NCBI RefSeq assembly: GCF_963662255.1
Contig: NC_085047.1
Coordinates: 94,247,619 to 94,311,618, forward strand
Origin: Cinclus cinclus
Lineage: Eukaryota > Chordata > Aves > Passeriformes > Cinclidae
Direction: 5' to 3'
Length of the DNA stretch: 64,000 bases
Part shown: positions 1-12,300 of the stretch, piece after piece
How the letters are laid out: every line of letters begins with the position of its first letter
How positions within the stretch are numbered: position 1 is the stretch's first letter
Notes under the pieces: model-generated
The model's database searches: none
Told to the model about the DNA's origin: nothing
Seen by the model: only the letters and a program-made list of their open reading frames with translations
Translations under genes and position numbers: made by a program

Positions 1-3000
1 GAGGAATATAACCAAAATAGAATTTTCTCAACCTTATGGATAATGCTGTCACCCCTTCCTCTCAATATTTAAATCAATAGCTCAAGATTGTTTCTTGACT
101 TATTGGGAGATCCAGGAACAGAACTTTAGATGCTAAAATTCCTGCCTGCTCTCCCATGTTACATATGACTTCCCATGGGAAAGAAATATTTGTTTCAGAA
201 TGAGAGAGAGAAAATGAATGAAAAATTAAAGAAGACAAAAAATTAATTTAATTTAAACTCTCCAAACTTGGACATCTTTAATCTTCAGGTATGAACTAAG
301 GAAAAAGATTCTATCACTCAAGCTGTACCTCTCTATTACCCTCTAATATACAGCTTTACATTGGAATAGCTTGCACCTCTAATCTACAGAAAAAAAACTC
401 CACATAGATGCATTTTTGTAATCACTGTTAAGAAGCCAAAATCTCCTCCTAAAAAAATCTCTAAAGACTTCTCTTGTATAAACTCTGAAACAATCCAGTT
501 CTTCCAAAGTAACTGAGGGGAAGACAACAGAGCCGAAATATGAACCAGGATAAGATTAGAGAAAAACAAGGGAGCAAAAGTTGATGTGAACAAGAGTTGT
601 GAGAGTGTCAACGAAGATTTATTTTATTTGAAAAGGCGACATGATCTTCATGAATCACAGAGGCTTGAGCTGGCATCCCTAAATTCTTATGAGTCCTTAT
701 GTGCTCCAAATTTCTGGCCAGCTAACAGATCTGTTCATGTCTGTCTTAGAACGGATGCTTTGCTGTCTTGGATCCTATTGTGCTAGTATTAGTTCAAAGA
801 GGTAGACTATCCTTACTTGAGCCAGCATGCTCAACATCAAGAAGAGAGTAATTTCTGGAAAGGTAAATCAACACATGGCCACATGTAGAGATATTTATAA
901 TTATATAACTTAGCAATTAGCTAGGATTGCAGTGACAAGACAAAAGAGGAGGGGACTCACAACAAACTCCTGTTTGATTTGAACTTTCTCTACTTCCCTT
1001 CCCTGGATATGGTGGATTCTAGATGACTGCCCATACACAGCACCATATGTAACTTCCATTTTATGTTTCCCACTGCCTACAGGATGATGTATGTTGTGAC
1101 TCAATTTTCAAATAAAAAGCAATGTCAGTCTCTGGTTGATAATTTTTGCCTTAATGCCTTAATGTCCCTCCTTCTCCCTCTCCTCTTTTCTATTTTTTTC
1201 TTCTCTTTGTTGCCTTGAACTTCTGGATAAATACCAATAAAAATACAGTGGTTATGATTTTCCAACAGATAATAATTTTAATTTTAGGCTGACAAGAAAA
1301 ATTCCCTTACATTGCATTTGCAATTACAGCAATAAAATAACAAACCAAACATTTTTTCAGTCCATCAAAGCAGACATTCAGGGCTATACTGAAAAATGGA
1401 AAGAATTATTTGGGACAGCACAGTTACAGATGTGGGCTTGATCCACAATTTAGAATTTAGCACTTACCTACTTCCAGCTCCTGCATTGAGTGCCTATTCC
1501 AAAAAAACAAGTGTTGCTTTTTGCCAGTGGAACAGCTAAGATTCCTAAAGTTCTGCCCCAGTCCAGCAGGGCAGTACAGTACTTTGCTCAAATTAGACCA
1601 CCTTCCTATCAACAAAGTATTCTGTCTCACCTACACAATTCTTCTCAAAGCCTGTGTTTGAGAAGTAAAGCCATCCTTGTCTCTCCAGATAGATGAAGGA
1701 TGAAGTTCTTCCCACCTTCCAACTAATGACTAAAAGTTCTCAGTATTCTCACTGAATCTGAATTTTCTAACTTCAGATACTATGCTTCTCAAAGGAATTT
1801 AATGTCTTTTGTTGCTCAAAAGAGTAACTACAGGTTAAAAGCTACTCTGGACATGTCAAAAACAGCATAATTTCAGAGATCTAAACTGTGCAGTGTTTTG
1901 CCCTGGTTTGATTAGGCTTCTAACTCAGATACGCTTTTCATACTTCCTCCCATGTATGAGACTAGGATCTTTTTCACATCCTTAGGAAGCTTCCTCTAGG
2001 AAGCTGTTCCTACAGTAGAAAGACACCTAAGGGCACCTTGTAATGCCTCAGCTGTTTGCTAAATATAGCCTTAAACCAACACCATTCACTTCAACTTAAA
2101 TTTTTCCACTGAGATTACTGACAAGAACAGTAGTCAGGAATTATGCTGCTATCAGCAGGGGGACTGTAAGGAAAGTCCCATTGCTATTCTATGGATGTAC
2201 AAAGCCTTCCACAATGACACATGAGAGCAGGCTCTTTAATCCCATGACAGAATCAATTTTATGCAGCTGTAAACCAAAAATAGAGTTGTAAGATTCAAGG
2301 AGCCTGGTGAGGCAGCTGATGCATTGTGAGAAGAGCATGCTTCTTTTCTAGAAGGATAAATTCCAAAGCTCTGTCACGAATTGACTCAGTAAATCACATT
2401 ATTTCTTTTCAAGGGAGATGTTCCATGTGACATGAACAATTAATTTTCTGATAAACTTCAAAGTTTTTCTACTGCTCCCCCCTCTTTTTTTTTTGTTTGT
2501 GGTTTTATGGTGTTTGGGTTTTTCTTTTAACTTTTTTTTGTCTGACTTAGTTAGCAGGAAAATAGGTAAGCTCAGAAATGAGACATGTTTGATTTTATTT
2601 CAAATTGTCTGTGAAATTTGCATGTAATAGACCATTTAAAATAACAATGTTGGCCAAAACCTACATTTTGCTCTTCATACAAAACCACACAAAACTGTAT
2701 TTAGCAAACCAGAAATTTTCTCATGTTGACATAATAAGGACATTAAGATTTTATTTTTACATGTCCTATGTCCTGGTGTCTTAATTTACTCAACTATTCA
2801 TCATATAGCATTTCAAGGAAACAAAACAAAGTGTTTCTATACAGCCAAAAATTAGTAAGACTGCATCCACTGCTAATAAGCCCTGCAACCAGGCAATCAT
2901 GGTTCAGGCTTGAAGGACCTCATCATCGTGTTTGACCTTCAGCTCAAGGAGTCCAAGAAAGAGATTCCTGAACCAGAATTACTAGTGTTCATAAATTAGA

Positions 3001-3165
3001 ACCTTTTCTCACTTTTGCTGCCTTAGTGTTGATACTAAGTGCTAAATTATTTTAATAGCATAATGACTGCAGAGAATGAAGCAGAGAACAAGATGATTTC
3101 AGAAATGACAAAATAACAGAAAAATCTTCAAGGAGCCAAGAGATGAAAGAATCCTAAATTCTTAC
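1..3165 (-). other. Partial intron downstream of MYO16 exon J
   Basis: This is AT-rich intron sequence. No MYO16 exon matching the expected continuation was found on the minus strand. The only visible structure is a T/G-rich low-complexity stretch at about 2483-2540. Short ORFs here look like chance. Confidence 0.75.
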
Positions 3166-3341
3166 CTTGCTGAGTTCAATATACTTCTTTGCTTCTCCAC
3201 TTGCACAGGTTACAGATGTTTTTTTACTGAGCAAAGCTGCTTTACACCCTTTAATTTTAAGGGAATTATATGGAGGAACAAGTGAGCCAGTTTGTGTCAG
3301 TTTGGACTGGAACAACTGATTGATGACAACATTTTCACTAG
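3166..3341 (-). CDS. MYO16: MYO16 exon J (last visible, approach to loop 2)
   Basis: This 176 nt exon has two bases completing Thr 365, then 58 codons (fragment residues 366-423), ending KYIELSK in phase 0. It starts [14 protein letters not shown] and includes a basic stretch ([13 protein letters not shown], about residues 393-405) in the position where myosins have loop 2 and its flanks, which contact actin electrostatically. The donor is CAAG|GTAAGA. The acceptor is TTTCCAG|CTAGTG. A second AG four bases on would break the frame, so the first was taken. The next exon is not present in the 3165 bases to the left. Confidence 0.94.
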
Positions 3342-6300
3342 CTGGAAATAAAAAAAAAAATTAAAAAAAATAATAAAAAAAAGGAATTACTGAAGGTAAA
3401 ATATAACTTAGAAAATTATATATATTGTACACATCAGTAAAAAGACACACACAATAGGAGAAAATTAAATAAGCAAACCTAAAACAAATGGACAAATCAA
3501 AAAAATGAGCATTATCAAAGTTATCCAAGAAAATGAAATATCTGAAAATAGTAACACTATTTTTAACATATTCAGGTTCTGTGCTGAACAAATAGAGGGC
3601 ATAAACCAAAACCTTTCACACTAATCTGTCTAAACTTAATTACTTATGGGATCATGACCTCTGGATTTTGTTCCATTATGGATTCTCAATTTATCCATCT
3701 ATTAAAGCAATCCATGAGAGGAGTTTTGCACAATTTCCTAACATGTAGTTTTTAGAAACAATCAAGACACTTGACAGAAATAAATTATAGACATTCATTG
3801 TACAAAAGTGCTATATAATCACATAATGTGAGAAGGTTTTTTAAAAAAAGGCAAGGCAAAGGATAGAACTGTAGAAAATTTGGTTTCTCCACATCAAGAC
3901 CACACTTAAAAACATTTACAGAGAAAATACAATGCCATACATATATTTATTAGTATTTGTACAAAATAAATCTATTTAGAAGATGTGCTTTTAAACAAAA
4001 TAAAAATCCAAATTTTATGACAGATAATATACTTTATCCTAATTTCAGTGTTTATGAATTTGTGAGCACTGAGTTTTTAAGATGACCATGATAATTACAT
4101 GCTGCTTATACTGCCACAGCACCAATACGTGTTAAGAAATTGTTGTGTGATACATCTTAAACCATGTTGAATTCTTGTTCATTTTTTTTAAGAACTAGAA
4201 AGCTAGCATTATGATCCATCCATCATATGAATAAAAAAAAGACCCATAAAGATGAATGGGATAATAGGACAGATAAGCATAATAAATAATAATTTAGCAT
4301 TGCAGGCAAAAATCTTCAGTTTGCTCTTTAATAATTGTTTACAGTTTTCTTACTATATGATAAATACAATAGATTTGTTTTCCTTTTCCTGTGGAGATTA
4401 CTACTCCTTACTTAACAAGAACATAAAAATTATGAGGAAAATATGGAAGCAGATAATTGAAATTATTTCAGCACAATCAATGGGCATCAACAACCATATG
4501 TTTAAAATGGAATGTGTGGGATTAAGACAGGCACAGAAATTAAGTATTTCAAATTAAAACAGATACATCCTATGTCAATAGTCTCTTATGGTGATTTTCC
4601 AACAGGTGTGTTCCACATTCCTACACATATATACAAATTACTTTAATGTTATTATAGCTAAAAGTTTTGATTGAGGAAATGAAATTAAATGAAAATCAAA
4701 GGAAGCATGCACTTAAGTTATACACCAACACAATTTATGAAACCAACTCTAAAGGAAATATGTCACTGACAATCAACAGGTTTTAAGCCTGTCACTTAAA
4801 AAATAAGGAACTTAGCCCTTAAATGACTTACATGTTTGTAAACATTCTGCTCGCAGAATTTTTCCATTACTTATAATTGATATTATTATGACTCCTCAGT
4901 TGCATATATACTTATCCTCATCATATTAAACTTTTCATATCCAATCCAATCCAATCCTCCATTCTTGCCTTTTAACAGTTGCATAGCTGACTACACAAAA
5001 TAGCAATGAAAGTGCAAAAAAGGACTATGTGAGAGAATGGAAGAATTCTCTTTCACTGAACATACTGGAAGTTGCCACTTCTCTTTGGCAGATTATCATG
5101 TATATTCCAAGTATCTCAAAAACTACAATCAATGGTTTTATATTCATGATAATTTCTTTAATTCCTTTCTTCATTCAGAATGTACACTTGTGTCTAAAAT
5201 GCATCAATTATTTTACTAGGGAGCTTGGCTAATTTTACAGAAAAAAGGCTAAAATGCAATACATTTTAATAGCAGACTTCTATTTCTAAGGAAAGAAATG
5301 CAAGTATATAATATATTAAGTGAAAAACACTAGTGGCTGGAGAAAAGACAAATGACACCTAAGAGAGCACTGGCATTTCTCTGAGGAAAATGTTTTGTTT
5401 TTCCTCTCCAGAAAGGGGACACGATAAAGGTTTCCATTAATCCAATCATGATCCATTAATTATGATTAATTAATTGTTTTCATCATCATTATTATTATTA
5501 TTATTAGGCATAATTGTACAATATGCACACAGGCATTAAATTTTGCATTTCAATGGACATTTATATCTGTTCACTGAAAAACATAAGAACGCCCACAGGT
5601 TACTGCTTTTAGAAGGGTACTGAAGCTGTGGAGCACGTCCCACTGCAGCCTCTAGGATTTTAGGAGTCTAATTTCCTGAGTTTTATTCTGGCTTTAGTAT
5701 ATACTCATTGTCTTCTGTAAGTCATTCTCACCAATCATATTACACCTTCTGGTTCTTTACATCACATCACATGATAAACATGCTTTATGTTCATTAATCT
5801 AAAAGCTTTTAAATTGGAGAAAATTCCAAACAATGCTATACGTAAATACTTGATAAAAATGAGGGTAACCTTTTTTTTACTGGAAATATATATAAATGTC
5901 TTTTAAAACTAAAATGAAAATTAAGATCAAGTCATAATATCTGGATTTCTAACAACAGTAATCACAAAAGCATTTACTTACTTTTCATTACAAATATGAG
6001 ATTTTGTGAAAGGGAATCTTTATTTTTTTCTATCGCACCAGCAATTTCATATGTAACCTATAATAAAATATTGTGACATCATTAGTAATGACCAATGCAT
6101 CTTTTAAAACTCTTACAGCAGCAGAAAAGAAGCTATGTTTTTTTCCACTCAACAGTTAAAGGCTGGCACCAGGTAGTACCTTTTGGCATTTTCTAAGTGC
6201 CTACAATACTGACCACAAGAACTGTTCGTTGAACATCATGTGCCTCTGCAACCATACAGAAATTTCATTGGACTGATTATAAATAATTTCCACAATGCAG

Positions 6301-9300
6301 GACTTTGAATTAAATATGTACTGTAAAGCAGGAGACAGTGACCTTAACAACACTTTCTCTGTAGGATAAACAAGTCACTCCCAGGTCACAGATCACCTTG
6401 TCAATGGGAAAACTGTCCCCACTAACCATAACAAAGCAATCTGAGTACAAACTCACACTCAGGACAAAGTTCCAACTATTGATATATCATTTGAAGGTAA
6501 GTTCAGTCAATAGGTTATAAACAAATCCCATTTATGTTTCTAATATCTACGCCCATAAGGATTTAGTGTCACCTCAGTTGCCTGATGTCGTGATTTCAGC
6601 AATAGACAGCTGGATTGTCCCTGCATCTGTCATCTGACAGCAGATAAATTCTAACACATGTGGTCTTTAGCCACTCTAAAAATTGAGCAAAATCCAAGTT
6701 CTAGCCAGAGGTGCTGAGGGTACATCCAAAATGAAGAAATACAGCCAAACGTCCCTTTTAATACTGAGCCCATCCCTGAAGACACTGTATGGGAAAAGGA
6801 CCACTAAGATAAGAAAGCAGGGTTTTTTTGTTTTTTTTAGACTTTGTGTAGGGGTGGAAGAAAAACAGCTAGTTAATTTACAGACTTTAGATATTAGAAG
6901 CTTTGGCTTGCACAGTGGTAGAACCTAAAGGGAAATTTTAAGTTAAAAAGAAAGAAAATTATAGATTTCAGTACTTGCATGATTAGGCAGATATTAATGG
7001 GTTTGGTTTTATTTACCTGGGGACCATGTTTCTATCTAAAACCTTCTTTAATTTTTTGTATTGGATCTAAATCCTAAACCCCTTAGGGGTTTGGGGAAAA
7101 TTTATCCTTGCACATTTAATAAAGCCATAAATATATAATTAAGATTAGTAACACTAATCAGTGCATTAATTTTCCATTGGGTCATTTGACAATTATGCAA
7201 TGCTATCTTGCTCACGAAAGAAATTCTGTGACTTAGAAGTGTATAATCTGTTAGAGTGAGTAATTGTCAAATGATGTAATTACTATGGTGTCTGACATGA
7301 ACAAGGTACAACAAGAGAATTATGGTTCTTTTCTGTGACAGATGCAATGTTATGTATTTTCTAATTGCATTTCCTAAGAACATACAACACAGTTAGCAAA
7401 CTATTAGAATACTTTAAGCATACTATTAAATGCTTTTAGTGTACTCAACATAAATGTTGTGCCATATTGGTCCATAAAAGGTAATTAACAGAACTTATAT
7501 GACAAATCCATAATGCCAGTTCCTAATTGAGTGTCTTGGGCTTTGACTAAATTAGAAGACGAGAATTAGTACTGGTGGGAAGAGTAGGTAAGTATAGCAG
7601 TGGGAGTTACTATATTATGATTAACTGCCCATGTTGAAACAGGGAGACAATTCAGTGTTGACGCTGGTGTAATACATCACAGACTTCTAGAATTATATTC
7701 GTAAGACATATTTCATATCACTTAAAATAGATAAAAGTTAGGAGGATTCCCTTCTATGAAGAAATTGCTAACGCTCTATACAATTTTCCCACAGACTTGG
7801 TAAATTAATTCACTGCCTAAAGACATGGAAACTGACTTAATTAAATGATACTCTAGGGTTCCCTATTCATTTCCAGCCCCACAAAATAGAAAAAGAAATA
7901 AGTTCTCTTCCAGCTGCCAATTCTGTTTATTTAATCTTGCCCTCATCAGAGATGGCAAACTACGTGTCCCCTAAAGCCCCCTCAGTTTTCTTCCACTGTG
8001 TTTGTAAAATAAACTTGGCTCAAACTCTGTGCTGGCTGGCACTCAAGCACAGTGGATAGTTATTCTGGGGAGACAAAAAACTAAGCAAATATTGTATGCT
8101 TTAGACAGGAAATGTGCACTCACTTAGGTAATGGGTCCAGTATTATAAAATATACTCCTTACTGTAACTTCTATTTATCATGGTTTGCTTTATCTTGCTT
8201 TATATGATGACTGTTTGGGGTAGACAGTATGCAAACCTATATGTGCCTGTTAGCCAAAGGAAACTAGACCTTTATATAGTATCTGAATAGCTGAACTATT
8301 TTTATTATTAAAAAAGTGTATCATTCCACACTACATTTTATTACATTGGAAGAGATTAAAACAAAATGGATTTTTTTCCAATATAATTTACTTTCAAATT
8401 TAAGTTCATAAAAGAAGAGAGCTTAACATAAGTTGCAATGAGTATGGCCAAATATTCACCTAGTCCTGAATAGTTAGAGAAAACTATTGAGGAGTATTTC
8501 CACTCTGCCAGCCACCTTCTCAGCCTTCAGGGCTCTGCCCATGAAGGCACTCTTGTCCTGCAGGCTGTATCTCACCTCTGTGTTTCGTATCCCTTGACTC
8601 ACATTTCCTACTCAAATATCAGTTTCCAGATCTCATTAACATTTCCAGCATCTTTTAAGACTCTGTGTCATGGAGTTTCACTAATTACTAAGTATGAGGG
8701 GAAAAAAACCCCAAAAAGTCCACCCTAATTCTATTTGTTTTGAACCTGCTTGTTTAAGTTAGCATAGCTGGTTTTAACACTGTAAGAACTGCCAGATACA
8801 AGTAAGAGGCAAAACACCCAGAAAACAGGAGACTCCCCAGATATGCACAGAGCTGACTTTGGGAACTGCATATTCCTCTTACCTTTTTACATATTCTTGC
8901 CTCTTTGCTTCATTATCGTCATGCCAGAAAAATCAGAAGACTGTATATATTTTCTTCTGATCGAAAGTGTTGTCTCCCATAACATCTGATCTGACTTGCT
9001 TCAGTTATTTTCTCCAGTTTTAATTGATATTGTAATATAATTTATCAACATGACCACATTTACATGTAGTTTTCCTCAATTCCTTAAAATACTTTTTTTT
9101 TTTTTGATAAATAATTTTAAAATCTTGTGATAGATCAGAAAAGCTCATGGTCAATGTTAGATTTGGCAGGAACCCTAAAGCAAGCTAGAAAAACGCCACC
9201 TGGAATATTAAGAACAATTTGACTGCATTCCCAGCTAGAAATGAAAATTTTACTATTTTAATAGTAAATGTCACTCAGAAACTCAGTTTTGCCTGTGTTG

Positions 9301-12300
9301 CAAATTTGAGTTAATAGGAAAATAATTATTTAATGTAGCAAAAGAGAAATTTTTGAGAACATGTTTGAGGACAACTTAGTGCACAGAGAGACACTTGTAG
9401 TTGTTAATTTTCTGCCAGTACTTGAATATGAGTGATATGCTTGCACATACCATTTTTAAAGGATCACCGGGTTTATCAACCTCCCAAAACAAGTCTCGTT
9501 AAGCAATGAGTGAGCTAAATAATTTTATAGTATTTTAATTCTTTTTCTAACACTGCGATTAAATAGCATTTTGAAAGAAGGAAACATCTAGAAACAAAAT
9601 AGATGAGTGGGGGAAAGTGTTTCATCATTTGCTCCAGTAAGTGAAAATCCTAAATCAAGACTAATTATAAGAAAGGAAAACAGAGAAAGCGAGAAAAAGC
9701 AAGACTGTCTCGCCTGTGTAAAAACCAGAATGTATTTGAAGTAGCCTTTATAGGCCTTGGTATAGCTTAGATTAGGTTTGATTTGATTGTTGTGTCTGGG
9801 GAGTCTGCCTGGGGAAAAAAATAGTGGAAATGAAAGCATCCTTATTGATTAATGCACCTCCTTTTGTCTTTTGATTTAGAGGTTCAGTTTCAGAGTCTGC
9901 CTGGGATTTCAGGGCATTTCAGAGAAGACTGCCTTGGTGAAGGTGAGCTGACAGCTGAGAAGTATTTTTGATCTGCAGGTAGCTGAGAAAGACATTGATC
10001 TGCACTTAAAGGAGCATTATGTGCACTGGTTTACAGAGCAAAGAAGTTGATCTTTAGGTCTAGTCAGTTTATTACAGTACAAAAAGTCAAAAAAGTGGAA
10101 AGGCAAACAGTGACAAGGGGCTTATCTAATTTGTAAATTCAAGTTTAATTTAAACAGCAGAAATCTTAAATTATGATAACATATTATTCAGATCACATGA
10201 ACAATGGGGCAAATAGCTCATTATCTCAAATACTGGTATGTTAAATACCACTATTAGGTAAAACTGTTTCTCTTGGCACTGTGCTAAGACAATATATTTC
10301 TGATTTACTTATTGGTATGTTAATTCTTCCACAAAATTTTTTAAAAATAGGACTTTGAGTCCTTGAGAAAGTTCAATGATGGTAATGTTATTCTTCAAAA
10401 ATCATGGCTATTGATATGCCCAACAGTTCAAAGATATAATTCATGTGAAGTCCTTCCTTAAGTATGAGCCCTCGATGTAAATATTAATGTTATCAATAAA
10501 TGAATAAAGAAATTTAGTATTACAGATTCTCAGGATAGTTTCACCTGATGGTCAGATGCACCCATGAAACAGTTTGCTACCTCAAGGCAAGCTGCCGAGC
10601 TATAGCGTGTGCCTCTTCCCGCACAGGCAGTCCCTGGGAGAAGCATCTCAGGATACCCACAGTCATATTAGGCATCAGAAACAAAGCAATTCCCTAGATG
10701 AGCAGAAATTTTCTGGAAAAAAAATCAGACTGCAGGTATTCAGAGAAATGTGTTAAACAACCTTCAGATAAAGCCTTTCACTAGGATTATTTTTTTTCTT
10801 CAGTCATAAAACGCGTAAATCATTCTCTTCTACCTTCTGCCTGAACAAAACAGATAAGCTTTTTGTCTTACAGCACTCAGATATCAAGACACTAAACAGC
10901 TCACAGAAAAGACACATAATGTGTCAAGGCATTGTAGGATTCTGTTCAGCTGTAAAATTAAAATTAGGAGATAAAGTAAAATACTTGATATGATAAAGCA
11001 CTGATGCTCACAGTGGCCTTTTCTAAGCATGTGTTCTTGTGTGTTCACAAGCAATATATCATATTGCCCATGCAGAAAAAGACAGATTTAATCTTGTTCA
11101 GGAATAATAGCAAAATTCAAAAGAAATGAGGCAAAATTCATTTTCTCTCTTCCACTGGATCATTCCTGTGTAAAAAAATATTCATTCTCAGATTCCACGA
11201 AGATATCTGACCCCTGTGCTGTTTCTTCCATGTGCAGTAGTTAACTTGTGCATACTGTTCCTCTTTCTTCCCTCCAAAAAAGACAAGAATATAACAAATC
11301 TGAGGTCTCTCAGAACAGTATCATTCATGCAGAATTCCTTGAAGTATTGATTCAGCCAGAAAAATTCAGTATGGATTCCAAATTATTTGGGTTTCTTTCC
11401 CCTCTTACATGTTACTTTGATCCTCTCATGTGTTCTTCGTCTCAATTCAACATTGTGCTTTCTTTTACTTCTGACCCATTTTCTCTTCTCTTTTTCTCCC
11501 AGTACTGCTTTTTCTGGTATAGTTTAAGGCTCATTATGCTTGGATCAATAATATGGCATATTTAGTCTTCAGAAAAGTTGCTGAGCATGAAACTTAGGGG
11601 AATGGGCAATACCTGCCAATTCATGACACATTCAATTAAAAAGACTTTCATAGTGGAAGATAATTCTTCTACCTGTATCCTGACATAAAATCTCGCCAAA
11701 TACGAACATCGTAGAGGTGTTTAACACTGCATGGATGCATCTGCATCAGCTGTAATTATCTTAGAATATAAAGCTAGATATATCACTTTTGTTCACAAAA
11801 ATTTGTCTGTCAATCTCAGTTAAATACACAAAAGTAGGTCTTTTCAGTGAGGAAGTATTTTTAATAACCGCCTTTTCCAGTTCAACTGCGTTTCTGACTT
11901 GCTAAAATAGCTACTGCAAGTGTCTGGGTAAAGAAATGAACCTAATTCATTTTTTTGGACTTTGACCTCCATCCATACACTACTAATGAAAAGAAGCCGA
12001 AATTACAAGGGCCGTAAGTGGCTCATACCAGGACCAACATAGAATATTAGCTTTTCTTTTTAATGACTCAGAGTAGCTCTTTAACTCTGGCTGTGAAGTA
12101 AATTGCAGTTAAAACTGTAACCTAGAGAAATCAGGATGTCTGCCTTCACGTTCTAGCACAGACCCTGATACACTCAGTGTGACTTCCTCTTTAACTGCCA
12201 GCCTAGACACATCACCTGAACATAAATGATTAACACTACAAATGAAGGCTTTCATGTTTGATTACCTGTCACATTTTACTGGTAATTCTTTCTCTGTCTT

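Noticed and set aside
910..1104. Minus-strand ORF considered as the next MYO16 exon downstream of exon J.
   Set aside because: The translation has no resemblance to the motor segment expected after loop 2, and it lacks a proper acceptor and phase.
5029..5232. Overlapping plus-strand ORFs in AT-rich intron.
   Set aside because: The composition (Ile/Phe/Asn/Ser-rich) is typical of chance frames, with no splice signals or homology.
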